Below, piece after piece: positions 27,037 through 35,432 of a DNA stretch of 64,000 nt. The notes below the pieces were generated by a model. It made no database searches and was not told where the DNA came from. It worked only from the letters and a program-made list of their open reading frames with translations. Made by a program: the position numbers and the translations under genes. The stretch's first letter is position 1; the number at the start of each line of letters is the position of its first letter. Origin of the DNA: Acinetobacter sp. GSS19 (lineage in GTDB: Bacteria > Pseudomonadota > Gammaproteobacteria > Pseudomonadales > Moraxellaceae); the NCBI RefSeq assembly GCF_028621895.1, contig NZ_CP117520.1, positions 1,736,001 to 1,800,000 of the forward strand. The letters run 5' to 3'.

Positions 27037-28671
27037 ATGAATAAAGGGATCTTTGCTGTGAGTTCAAATCAAGTTAATTACACAACTGAAGTCGCCATTC
27101 TGGGTGCAGGTCCAGTCGGTTTAACCATTGCCAACTACCTGAGTAAACAGAGTGTAGAAGTTACCGTCATTGAACAATTGGATGACCTGATTGACTATCC
27201 TCGTGCGATCGGGATTGATGACGAAGCCTTGCGTACCATTCAGTCGCTCGGTTTGATTGAGCAGGTTTTGCCCCATACGACACCAAACCATGCGATGCGT
27301 TTCCTGACCCCGAAAGGTCGCTGTTTTGCGGATATCCAGCCGATGACCCGTGAATTTGGCTGGTCGCGTCGTAATGCCTTTATTCAGCCGCAGGTTGACC
27401 GTGTTTTGTTGAATGGCCTGGCACAGTATCCAAAAACACAGGTTCTATTTTCACGTCATGTCAGTGAATTCCAGCAGGACCACGAAGGTGTCACCTTAAA
27501 GCTCCAGAATAAAGACCAGCAGCAAGAAGCGGTACGGGCCAAATATCTGATCGCCTGTGATGGTGGTAACTCATATATTCGTCGTACTTTAAATATTGGT
27601 TTTGAAGGTAAAACTGCACCAAACCAGTGGATCGTGATTGATGTCGCCAATGACCCATTAGCGACCCCACACATTTACCTGTGCTGTGACCCGGTACGTC
27701 CTTATGTGTCTGCCGCATTGCCTCATGCTATCCGCCGTTTCGAATTTATGGTCATGCCTGGCGAGACTCAGGAAGAACTCAGCAAACCGGAAAATATCAG
27801 CAAGTTACTCTCCAAGGTCTTGCCAAATACCCATAATATTGAAGTGATCCGTCAACGTGTCTATACCCACAATGCACGTATTGCAGACAAGTTCCGTGTC
27901 GACCGCATTTTGCTGGCCGGTGATGCAGCACACATCATGCCGGTATGGCAAGGTCAAGGCTATAACAGCGGTATGCGTGATGCTTTCAACTTGGCTTGGA
28001 AAGTCGCCCTAGTCGTCAAAGGTGTTGCAACGCCAGATCTATTAGACTCCTATCAGGTGGAGCGTAAAGATCATGCCAAAGCGATGATTGATCTTTCAGT
28101 GATGGCCGGTCATGTCTTGGCTCCACCGAAGAAATGGCAAGGTTTTGTGCGTGACGGCGTTTCCTATGTCTTAAATTACATTCAGCCGATTAAACGCTAT
28201 CTACTCGAAATGCGTTTCAAACCGATGCCTAAATACCATGACGGTGCCTTGGTTGCAGATACAGCCAACAAAAACTCACCGGTCGGTAAGATGTTTATCC
28301 AGCCTCAAGTCAAGCTGGAATCAGGTGAAACCGTACTGCTCGATGAAGTCATCGGCAATGATTTTGCAGTCATCGCCTGGGGTGTCAATCCAAAATGGGG
28401 CATCAGCCCAAGCACCATGCAAAAATGGCAGAAACTGGGTGTAAAATTTATTCAGGTTCTACCGGCAGTACAGTTAGACAATACGCAACGTGAGAAAATT
28501 GAGGGTGTTATCACCATTGGCGATATCGGAACCGAAATCCGCAGCTGGTTTGGTCAAACCAACCAGTCGATTGTAATTCTCCGTCCAGACCGTTTTGTCG
28601 CGGCACTGGCCATTCCTCAGACGCTGGATCACACCAGCCAGCAACTGTTTGCCAAGTTGCATCTTAAATAA
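27037..28671 (+). CDS. mhpA: 3-(3-hydroxyphenyl)propionate hydroxylase-type flavin monooxygenase
   Basis: A 544-aa class A flavoprotein hydroxylase. FAD motif [13 protein letters not shown] starts at residue 23, followed by [15 protein letters not shown]. The second FAD block is [21 protein letters not shown] near residue 295. These and [12 protein letters not shown] agree closely with E. coli MhpA as I remember it, which ortho-hydroxylates 3-hydroxyphenylpropionate to the catechol form using NADH and O2. The ring-cleavage genes mhpB to mhpF are absent here, so the product must be used by enzymes elsewhere or the substrate differs. A GGGTGA Shine-Dalgarno precedes the start. Confidence 0.85.
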   Translation: MNKGIFAVSSNQVNYTTEVAILGAGPVGLTIANYLSKQSVEVTVIEQLDDLIDYPRAIGIDDEALRTIQSLGLIEQVLPHTTPNHAMRFLTPKGRCFADIQPMTREFGWSRRNAFIQPQVDRVLLNGLAQYPKTQVLFSRHVSEFQQDHEGVTLKLQNKDQQQEAVRAKYLIACDGGNSYIRRTLNIGFEGKTAPNQWIVIDVANDPLATPHIYLCCDPVRPYVSAALPHAIRRFEFMVMPGETQEELSKPENISKLLSKVLPNTHNIEVIRQRVYTHNARIADKFRVDRILLAGDAAHIMPVWQGQGYNSGMRDAFNLAWKVALVVKGVATPDLLDSYQVERKDHAKAMIDLSVMAGHVLAPPKKWQGFVRDGVSYVLNYIQPIKRYLLEMRFKPMPKYHDGALVADTANKNSPVGKMFIQPQVKLESGETVLLDEVIGNDFAVIAWGVNPKWGISPSTMQKWQKLGVKFIQVLPAVQLDNTQREKIEGVITIGDIGTEIRSWFGQTNQSIVILRPDRFVAALAIPQTLDHTSQQLFAKLHLK

Positions 28672-28689
28672 GTCCCTGTTGACGACGTT

Positions 28690-28717
28690 AAACCACTCTA
28701 CGGAGTGGTTTTTTTAT
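28690..28717 (+). terminator. Terminator of mhpA
   Basis: AAACCACTC, TACG loop, GAGTGGTTT, then a T run, 19 bases after the stop. Confidence 0.85.
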
Positions 28718-28723
28718 TGGCCG

Positions 28724-28751
28724 TCAAAAATAAACCCCACATGTGTGGGGT
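28724..28751 (-). terminator. Terminator of the tetR-MFS-lysR operon
   Basis: On the minus strand ACCCCACA/TGTGGGGT forms a GC-rich stem followed by a T-rich tract, about 20 bases beyond the lysR stop. Confidence 0.75.
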
Positions 28752-28769
28752 CTAGTCAATGCATTCTCA

Positions 28770-29669
28770 TCAGGAGGCAAAAAAGTCGACATGAAACTGT
28801 TCTTTCAAGATTTTCAGAATCAGCTCAATCGCTTTATGTTTTTTTCCAGCACGATAACTGGCGTACAGACCAATCATTGGTAACGGTTCAATAGTATTTT
28901 TCACCACGATTTTATCACCAAGCAAAGGAATCACGTAGGCAGGCACCAGACTCCATCCAACCCCCATCCCCACCAGATTGACATTTAATAAAATGTTGGT
29001 GGAATGCTGTACCACATTCACCTTGATTTTTTCCTGTTGAAGAAATGCCTGAATGACCTTGTACAATTGTGGCGATGACTTCTCATCACTGATAATAAAA
29101 TCCTGCTGATTAAAACTCTTGATACTGACATGACGCTGAGCAGCGAATGGCGAAGCCTTCGGCATAATCAGGGTTAAAGGTTCACGGAAAATCAGCACGT
29201 GTTCCAGCTCATCGCAATCATCCACATAGCGGGTGAAGGCAATATCAATTTCACCCCGTTTCAGTGCCTGTAACTGCTCAGCATCAGTCAAGCTATGGAA
29301 ATCAATCTTCAGCTCCGGAAAATGGGCACGGATATTTGGCATGATGTAGGGGAAAATTTTCATCTCGGCCACAGGTACAAAGCCGATATGCAATTGCTCT
29401 TTCTGCTGACTTTCCACCTGACGTGCGGCCTGAACGGCTTTTTCTGCATGTTCCAGACTCAGCAGCGCTTCTTTTAAAAAGGCTTCGCCTGCTTCAGTCA
29501 ATTCAACCTTGCGATTGGAACGCAGTAGCAGCTGCACCCCCACTTCATGCTCCAGATCCTTGATTTGCTGACTCAAAGAAGGCTGCACCGTATACATTTT
29601 CTGTGCCGCCCGGGTAAAGTTCAGTGTTTCGGCCACCGCAACAAAATAGCGTAAATGTCGTAATTCCAT
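28770..29669 (-). CDS. LysR-type regulator, HcaR-like
   Basis: A 299-aa LysR protein. The winged HTH covers about residues 1-60 (MELRHLRYFVAVAETLNFTRAA, then VQPSLSQQIKDLE), with an effector domain from about 90 on. Blocks such as NLVGMGVG and LHIGFVPVAEMK resemble E. coli HcaR, the activator of phenylpropionate dioxygenase genes, from memory. It is third in the tetR-MFS-lysR series (16 bases after the MFS stop) and convergent with mhpA. It likely controls mhpA through the dyad at 26856, with a phenylpropanoid as effector. That link is inferred. Confidence 0.88.
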   Translation of the reverse strand: MELRHLRYFVAVAETLNFTRAAQKMYTVQPSLSQQIKDLEHEVGVQLLLRSNRKVELTEAGEAFLKEALLSLEHAEKAVQAARQVESQQKEQLHIGFVPVAEMKIFPYIMPNIRAHFPELKIDFHSLTDAEQLQALKRGEIDIAFTRYVDDCDELEHVLIFREPLTLIMPKASPFAAQRHVSIKSFNQQDFIISDEKSSPQLYKVIQAFLQQEKIKVNVVQHSTNILLNVNLVGMGVGWSLVPAYVIPLLGDKIVVKNTIEPLPMIGLYASYRAGKKHKAIELILKILKEQFHVDFFAS

Positions 29670-29685
29670 CTTCTCCCACTCCCTT

Positions 29686-30876
29686 TTAGGCTTTTGCTAA
29701 ACGGCTGGCCACCGTCGCTTTGTATAACAGCACGGTAAGAAGTACCAGCACTGCACATAAGGCATAGGTACTTTCAAAACCAAAACGTGCGATCACCAGT
29801 CCCAACACGACCGATCCCACCGCCATCCCGAGATCAAACAAGGTGAAAAAGGTGGAAATAGCATGTCCCATCCGTTCTTTCGGCACCGCCTGAATCGCCA
29901 GGGTTTGAAAACATGGAAATAATGAACCATATCCAATCCCGATAAACACTGCAGATAACCATAGAATCCATTGATTGCTCATCATGCTCACGGTGAATAG
30001 GCCCAAGGCAAAAAACAGGAATGACGGGTAAATCACGGCACTCGGACCTTTGCGGTCATAAATTTTGCCAATCCAGGGACGAACCACAATCATCGAGATC
30101 GCAAACACAATAAAGAACAGACTGGTATAGGCCAACAAATGCTTGCTTTCACTATAGGCCGTAATAAAGCTCATAATGCTGGAATAGGCAAAAGAAGTCA
30201 CCAAGGCCACAAAACCGATCGGTACGGCACGCGTTTCAATAATGTGGTGCCAACTAAATTTAGGGCGGACTTCATCTTGCGACAAAATTACAGGTTGGAC
30301 ATGTTCTTGGACTGGAATCATCAGACAAAAAATAAAACTTAACGCGATAATTCCGGTCAGCACGGCAAATAAGGTCGTAAAATTACTGTATTGCACCACG
30401 GTCAAGGCAATTAACGGCCCGAATACCACTGCCAGATTGGTGGACATCACATAATAGCCCATGCCCTCACCTTTACGCTGTTCTGGAATAAACTCGTTGG
30501 CAATCGGCACCGTGACCGTCGTTAACACACTGAACCAGATGCCATGTACAAAGCGGATGGCCAGTAGCGCCAACATGCTGTCAACAAACAGATAGCCCAA
30601 AGCCAACAACATAAACATTGCGGATGAAGCCAAGAAGGCTTTTTTCTTACCGACTTTTTCAATGATCAACCCTGAAAAAGGACGAATGGCAATGGAAGAA
30701 ACCAGAAACAGAGTCAGTGCCAATCCGGCCTGACTCACCGTACCCCCCAATGCTTTCATAATGTAAATCGGCAAGATGGTTAACAAGGCATAGTAATAAA
30801 TAAACAGGAACAGGTTTGTCGCCACACATAATAAAAATGAGCGGTTCCACAACTTTTCAGCAGTCGCAGTGGACAT
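29686..30876 (-). CDS. Major facilitator superfamily transporter
   Basis: A 396-aa, 12-helix inner-membrane transporter. The conserved A-loop between helices 2 and 3 reads GLIIEKVGKKKAF, and PFSGL precedes it. It resembles the DHA1-type arabinose-efflux-like group, so export or uptake of a small organic compound is plausible. The ATG at 30876 (GAG-type Shine-Dalgarno) is preferred to a TTG at 30897. It lies between a tetR gene (33 bases upstream) and a lysR gene (16 bases downstream), so it probably carries the ligand that both regulators sense, perhaps an aromatic acid handled by MhpA. Confidence 0.87.
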   Translation of the reverse strand: MSTATAEKLWNRSFLLCVATNLFLFIYYYALLTILPIYIMKALGGTVSQAGLALTLFLVSSIAIRPFSGLIIEKVGKKKAFLASSAMFMLLALGYLFVDSMLALLAIRFVHGIWFSVLTTVTVPIANEFIPEQRKGEGMGYYVMSTNLAVVFGPLIALTVVQYSNFTTLFAVLTGIIALSFIFCLMIPVQEHVQPVILSQDEVRPKFSWHHIIETRAVPIGFVALVTSFAYSSIMSFITAYSESKHLLAYTSLFFIVFAISMIVVRPWIGKIYDRKGPSAVIYPSFLFFALGLFTVSMMSNQWILWLSAVFIGIGYGSLFPCFQTLAIQAVPKERMGHAISTFFTLFDLGMAVGSVVLGLVIARFGFESTYALCAVLVLLTVLLYKATVASRLAKA

Positions 30877-30909
30877 GGGAGATCTCAACTTGCACAAATG
30901 GGAGAAGAC

Positions 30910-31470
30910 TTAAGGCAATAAAACCGGTTGCAGCACGAGATCAACCAAGGCCTCAATATAGGCGTGATCCGGCATGCGGTTAAAAAAGATAATCTGGTAA
31001 TGGATGGGCCCGTATAAGGTATCCAGCATCAGTTCAAATGGATAATCGGCCCGGATTTCACCACGCTGAATGGCCAGCTCAATCAGTTTGCGTGTCTGTT
31101 CACGGCGCGGCAGTAAATACTGCTTAAAAAACTCACCTGCCGCTTCACGATTCTCAGCCATCACAACCAATAACGCACGGCCCACCTGATGGTTCAATGC
31201 GGCAGAGAGCTTGAGCAGCTGTTGATTCAAGTTATATTTCAGGCTGGCAGTAAAATCCAGTTCAAAGACCGAAGCGGTTTGTTGTTTAAAAGCATCCAGC
31301 ACCAGATCGGATTTGTGTTTCCACCAGCGGTAAATGGTGGATTTCCCCACTCCGGCCCGTGCCGCCACATCCTCAATCGTAAGGTGTGCATAGTCATATT
31401 GCTGTAAAGCCGCCAATACAGCATCTAAAATGAGCTGCTTGCGGCGTGAGCATTTTTCAATTTCTGTCAT
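30910..31470 (-). CDS. TetR-family transcriptional repressor
   Basis: A 186-aa regulator with a TetR HTH at about residues 10-57 (LTIEDVAARAGVGKSTIYRWWKHK). The C-terminal ligand domain resembles TetR_C members with the block YPFELMLDTLYGPIHYQIIF. It is first in a three-gene operon with an MFS transporter and a LysR regulator. A perfect-arm palindrome at 31485-31501 just upstream of its ATG, next to a TACAAT -10, is the likely autoregulatory operator. Confidence 0.9.
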   Translation of the reverse strand: MTEIEKCSRRKQLILDAVLAALQQYDYAHLTIEDVAARAGVGKSTIYRWWKHKSDLVLDAFKQQTASVFELDFTASLKYNLNQQLLKLSAALNHQVGRALLVVMAENREAAGEFFKQYLLPRREQTRKLIELAIQRGEIRADYPFELMLDTLYGPIHYQIIFFNRMPDHAYIEALVDLVLQPVLLP

Positions 31471-31484
31471 GGGTGAATAAATTT

Positions 31485-31511
31485 CGAAACGATACGTTTC
31501 GTTTTATTGTA
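31485..31511 (-). promoter_or_regulatory. TetR-type operator and -10 element upstream of the tetR-MFS-lysR operon
   Basis: CGAAACG-ATA-CGTTTCG (31485-31501) is a 7-bp inverted repeat. On the minus strand TACAAT (31506-31511) lies just upstream of it, so a bound repressor would cover the start site. Confidence 0.65.
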
Positions 31512-31566
31512 GAGCAAGTTTTTACAGAACACTAGCTTTTAAAGGATCAGTGTTAAATTTCAGGCA

Positions 31567-31596
31567 TAAAAAAAGACCTTCTCATGAAGGCCTTTT
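31567..31596 (-). terminator. Terminator downstream of the thioesterase gene
   Basis: AAAAAAGACCTTC, TCAT loop, GAAGGCCTTTTTT: one mismatch and flanking A/T tracts, between the thioesterase stop and the tetR promoter. Confidence 0.75.
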
Positions 31597-31614
31597 TTAG
31601 AAATCTACAGTGCT

Positions 31615-32139
31615 TTAAGATTGCACAGCACTCTTTTTATGGATACTGCAAGACGGATGGTGATTTTCCTGCAAGCGTAGCACCTTACGTTGTTCAGCGG
31701 CTTCAAAACGGCAACGTTTCCAGTCATTATCCAAGTTTAATGCAGGTACTTCACGTGGTTTACGGTCTTCATCCACCGCAACCATGGTGAAATAGCAGCT
31801 GTTGGTATGGCGTACGGTACGTTTTTGAATATTTTGCGCTTCGACACGGATGCCGATTTCCATCGAAGTACGACCGACGTGGTTGACACTGGCCAAGAAG
31901 GTCACCAACTCACCAACATAGATCGGTTCTTTAAATGTCACTTTATCCACTGACAAAGTCACCACATAACTACCTGAATAGCGGCTGGCACACGCATAAG
32001 CCACCTGATCAAGTAACTTTAAAATTGTTCCCCCATGCACATTCCCTGAGAAATTTGCCATATCTGGCGTCATAAGAATGGACATTGTTAACTCGGACTG
32101 ATCGTCCAGGATCTGGGTAAGTTGATCTAAAGGGGACAT
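31615..32139 (-). CDS. Acyl-CoA thioesterase, hotdog fold
   Basis: A 174-aa single hotdog-domain thioesterase that hydrolyses acyl-CoA to free fatty acid and CoA. Landmarks are MTPDMANFSGNVHGGTILKLLDQ near residue 23 (catalytic Asn/His region and Asp) and DKVTFKEPIYVGELV, both typical of the YciA/BFIT/ACOT class. The 40-residue C-terminal extension is charged and ends in KKSAVQS. It is cytosolic. The neighbours do not point to a specific pathway. Confidence 0.92.
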   Translation of the reverse strand: MSPLDQLTQILDDQSELTMSILMTPDMANFSGNVHGGTILKLLDQVAYACASRYSGSYVVTLSVDKVTFKEPIYVGELVTFLASVNHVGRTSMEIGIRVEAQNIQKRTVRHTNSCYFTMVAVDEDRKPREVPALNLDNDWKRCRFEAAEQRKVLRLQENHHPSCSIHKKSAVQS

Positions 32140-32567
32140 GGTTGACGAGGCTCAATTCAATAATAAGGAAATACTGCTTTAGTATTATATCTTTTTTCCT
32201 TTAAAAAACATGTGAAATCCTAAAAATTGTCATCATCATTTCTTATTCTTTTCATACTATTGTTCAGAAAAATATATAAAAAGACTATAAAAATAAAACC
32301 AACTATTTGATTTTTATTTGTTATTTTAATATAGATTAAAAATAATACAATTAAATCCAACAATCTGCTGCATGGCATGAGAGATGGCTTTATTGACTCA
32401 AGCATTCTCTATATTGCAGGTAAATACTCAACACCAGCGTTTTTCACTTCTAAAATAATTGACCCTGTCTCGCATTTTTAATTCAACAAGAGTCAGCGCT
32501 GAGGATGAACGATCGAACAAGAAATCATGCTGCGCTCTATGGATGATGACTATCCTGTGCAGTGTTT
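32140..32567. other. AT-rich intergenic region
   Basis: A long gap with very low GC around 32200-32360. A 61-codon minus-strand frame (32220-32405) would encode two hydrophobic segments but lacks a convincing Shine-Dalgarno, so it is left uncalled. Confidence 0.4.
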
Positions 32568-32744
32568 TTACCCGTCAATCACACACAACATCTCGGCAGT
32601 AATATCACTGTAGTGTAAGACATTGTTGTCATCTAAACGTGCTTGGATCTGGAAAGAACCATCCGGATTCATCTTGATCACTTCAAACTGCAGATGCTCC
32701 ATCATCGCCAGTTTGACCTTTTGACCGATTTGGATATTCTTCAT
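32568..32744 (-). CDS. Small 58-aa protein of unknown function
   Basis: The frame encodes MKNIQIGQKVKLAMMEHL and ends ...ITAEMLCVIDG, 58 residues. AGG sits at good spacing before the ATG. Composition is typical of a small soluble folded protein: alternating beta-strand pattern (QFEVIKM, SFQIQARLD, VLHYSDIT) suggests a small beta-barrel such as an SH3- or KOW-like fold. No signal peptide or membrane helix is seen. It stands alone in a long gap between thioesterase and patatin genes. Function unknown; I judge it real on codon use and amino-acid pattern. Confidence 0.7.
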   Translation of the reverse strand: MKNIQIGQKVKLAMMEHLQFEVIKMNPDGSFQIQARLDDNNVLHYSDITAEMLCVIDG

Positions 32745-33034
32745 GATTGAACCTGTTTGTTAATGTCTTGATATTATGCAGATTCAATACATCATGGGTT
32801 TTTCATGAGCCGTTTTAAACCGCATGGTGGATAGTGAAAAGTATAAACAGGTTATTGCTCAGGGTAAATATAAGCGCATGCATATGAATAAAAAGCATAC
32901 CTGCAAGAAAGCCAACATGCAGATCAAGAGTCATTTTGGCTTGTGAAATCCATGAATGATCAGATACTTAAACAGGATTCATCTAAACGTGACTGATCAT
33001 ATACTTGAGTAATTGTTCAGCCACGCAGAGGGTT

Positions 33035-34051
33035 TTATTTCGCCAATAAAGGATCTATCGTCTGGTTTTGTGCCGTCAAGCCATTCAAACTTTTAACCGG
33101 CTGTCCCTGTTTACTTGCCAAACTCATTTCAATGGCAGCGATTTTGGCCATTGCCGCTTCAATACCGGCCTGCATGGTCGCTTCACGGCCTTTGACATCA
33201 AAGATATGGGCCTTTTCACGCAGATCCGGCTGAATCACGATATCGGCATATTGCAACTCTTCGGTTGCCAGACGATTTTGCATGATATTGATATTCTGGT
33301 TAAACAGTCCCCACATATTGGTGGTCTCGGTATGGATCGGCTGAGCCAGAATATCCACGGCAATAATCATATCCGCACCCAATTCCCGTGCCACTTCAAC
33401 CGGTACCGGACTCACCAGACCACCATCAACATATTCTTCACCAGCAATCTGTGTAGGCACAAACATACTCGGAATCGCCACCGAAGCACGCACAGCCTGA
33501 CCGGTATTGCCATAATTAAATACGACTTTTTTGCCAGCTTTTAACTGGGTCGCCACCACATACATCGGAATTTTGAGCTGTTGCAACGGTGTAGTACTCA
33601 CCTGTGCATTCACATAATCTTCAATTTTCTGACCATCAAAAAAGCCTTTTTTGGCCAAAGTAAGATCACGCACATCTGCAGGTTTCATGTTTAATGCGAT
33701 TTCTCGCAATTCAGCTGCATTTTTACCACTGGCGTATATCGAGCCAACAATACTGCCTGCACTGGTTCCCACAATAAAATCAGGCCGGATGCCATACTGC
33801 TCCAAAACTTGAATCACTCCGATATGGGCATAGCCACGTGCGCCACCACTTCCCAACACTAAAGCGATGATTGGGCGTTTTTGCTGTTGTTTAATTTTTT
33901 GGAAATCAATCTGGTGAGGACGTGACTGTGCTTCAGCACTTTCCGTTGATTTTATCAATGGTGCAGCTACACTTGCAGATGTCACAGGCAACTGTTGACA
34001 GCCTGCAAGTGCCACCGAGAATCCCAGTACCCATAATTTCATCTGTTTCAT
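33035..34051 (-). CDS. Patatin-like phospholipase, predicted lipoprotein
   Basis: A 338-aa patatin-domain hydrolase. The signal peptide ends in the lipobox LAGC (Cys18), so it is a predicted lipoprotein. The oxyanion loop GSGGARG (67-73), nucleophile Ser97 in GTSAGS and dyad Asp209 in DGG are all intact, predicting active lipid acyl hydrolysis. It resembles the RssA/NTE group by size. Expected location is the periplasmic face of the outer membrane (residue after Cys is Gln, not Asp). It is divergent from chrA. Confidence 0.92.
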   Translation of the reverse strand: MKQMKLWVLGFSVALAGCQQLPVTSASVAAPLIKSTESAEAQSRPHQIDFQKIKQQQKRPIIALVLGSGGARGYAHIGVIQVLEQYGIRPDFIVGTSAGSIVGSIYASGKNAAELREIALNMKPADVRDLTLAKKGFFDGQKIEDYVNAQVSTTPLQQLKIPMYVVATQLKAGKKVVFNYGNTGQAVRASVAIPSMFVPTQIAGEEYVDGGLVSPVPVEVARELGADMIIAVDILAQPIHTETTNMWGLFNQNINIMQNRLATEELQYADIVIQPDLREKAHIFDVKGREATMQAGIEAAMAKIAAIEMSLASKQGQPVKSLNGLTAQNQTIDPLLAK

Positions 34052-34089
34052 GCTTGAAGCACCTATTCATTTTGCAGCCCGAGTGTACG

Positions 34090-34148
34090 GAGAAGATGAT
34101 GACTTCTCTGTTGTATTTATTTAAATCGTCATCTTCTCTTTTTATACT
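34090..34148 (+). promoter_or_regulatory. Inverted repeats and -10 element upstream of chrA
   Basis: GAGAAGATGA (34090-34099) is complementary to TCATCTTCTC (34129-34138), which runs into TTTTT. GAGAAG can alternatively pair with CTTCTC (34103-34108). A TATACT -10 lies at 34143-34148. This is either an operator overlapping the promoter or a leader terminator with a competing hairpin. Confidence 0.5.
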
Positions 34149-34181
34149 GCCAAAGATTTAAGCTAAACAAAAGTCATAATC

Positions 34182-35378
34182 ATGACCCCAACCCTCTGGC
34201 AAATTTTCTTGACCTTTTTGAAATTAGGGTGCACCTCTTTTGGTGGCCCGGCTGCACACCTGGTATTTTTTCATCAGGTCTTTGTGCAACAGCGACAATG
34301 GCTACAGGATACCGAATATGCCCAACTGGTTGCATTGGCTCAGCTGTTGCCCGGTCCAACCAGTAGTCAAGTTGGGATCGGGATTGGTTATCTGCAAAAA
34401 GGTTATGCCGGTGGGTTTTGTGCATGGCTGGGCTTTACCCTTCCATCAGCCCTGCTCATGACCGTCTTCGCGTTGCTCAGCTATCAGGTCAGTGATCTGA
34501 TTCATCTCGATGCCTTTCATGCCATCCAGTTGATTGTCATGGCAGTAGTGGCTGTCGCGTTCTGGCAAATGCTGACCAGCTTCTGCAAACAGACCTGGCA
34601 TTATCTGCTGATGTTGGCAGCCACCCTGTTTATTTTACTGGTTCCGATCGCCATCAATCAGATTCTTGTCATTCTGGTCGCTGCATTGCTGGGAGTCACC
34701 TTCTCCAAACAGAACAATCTAACCAACCGTGAACCTCTATCTCTCCAGATCCTGCAGTCTCAGTCCCAACATCATCGGGCGTGGTGGTGGCTGTTCCTGT
34801 TCTTTGCACTGTTTGTAGTCTTTGCCCTGCTGCAAGGATTCACACCTAGCCTGTTGATCGAGAGCATACAAGGCTTTTATCAAACTGCGGCTTTGGTCTT
34901 TGGCGGTGGACATGTGGTTTTACCCCTGTTACATCAACAGTTTGTCAGTACCCATCTGATTCCTGCCCAGCAGTTTGACTTAGGCTATGCCTTGGCACAG
35001 TTGATTCCGGGTCCATTGTTTACCTTTGCCAGTTTCATTGGGGCGTTTATTCCAATGACGCCTTTTCCACTGCTCAATGCGGCAATCGCCACCCTTGCGA
35101 TTTTTCTTCCGTCTTTTTTACTGATTTTTGCCTTGTTGCCCTACTGGTCTCGTTTTATGGCCCAAGCAAAAATTCAAAAAGCCGTAACGGGTATTAATGC
35201 AGCCGTGATCGGTTTACTGTTTGCCATGGTCATCTCGATGGGGATGGATCAGATCCGTCATTGGTCAGATCTGCTGTTCGTGGTGTTGGTCATCGCCTTA
35301 CTTAAAACCAAGCTACCTGTACTGATTAGTATTCCAGGCAGTTTCTTGCTGTATCTATTACTACAATTTTGGATATAA
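34182..35378 (+). CDS. chrA: Chromate transporter ChrA
   Basis: A 398-aa inner-membrane CHR-family protein with two homologous halves of about six helices each. The first half has SFGGPAAH near residue 20 and QLLPGPTSSQVGIGIGY near 54. The second has FGGGHVVLPLL near 243 and QLIPGPLFTFASFIG near 276. Bidomain ChrA proteins export chromate by proton-coupled antiport and give chromate resistance; some members may serve other oxyanions. No chrB regulator is adjacent. An inverted repeat lies over the presumed promoter. Confidence 0.93.
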   Translation: MTPTLWQIFLTFLKLGCTSFGGPAAHLVFFHQVFVQQRQWLQDTEYAQLVALAQLLPGPTSSQVGIGIGYLQKGYAGGFCAWLGFTLPSALLMTVFALLSYQVSDLIHLDAFHAIQLIVMAVVAVAFWQMLTSFCKQTWHYLLMLAATLFILLVPIAINQILVILVAALLGVTFSKQNNLTNREPLSLQILQSQSQHHRAWWWLFLFFALFVVFALLQGFTPSLLIESIQGFYQTAALVFGGGHVVLPLLHQQFVSTHLIPAQQFDLGYALAQLIPGPLFTFASFIGAFIPMTPFPLLNAAIATLAIFLPSFLLIFALLPYWSRFMAQAKIQKAVTGINAAVIGLLFAMVISMGMDQIRHWSDLLFVVLVIALLKTKLPVLISIPGSFLLYLLLQFWI

Positions 35379-35395
35379 AGTACCTAATACCCCCA

Positions 35396-35422
35396 TTAAA
35401 AAAGCCCCTACATGAGGGGCTT
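35396..35422 (-). terminator. Terminator of gltS
   Basis: On the minus strand AAGCCCC/GGGGCTT forms the stem, followed by a T run, directly beyond the gltS stop and convergent with chrA. Confidence 0.75.
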
Positions 35423-35432
35423 GATGTTGAAC

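Noticed and set aside
33068..33544. 158-aa plus-strand ORF over the patatin gene
   Set aside because: Shadow frame; the patatin motifs and lipobox on the other strand are convincing.
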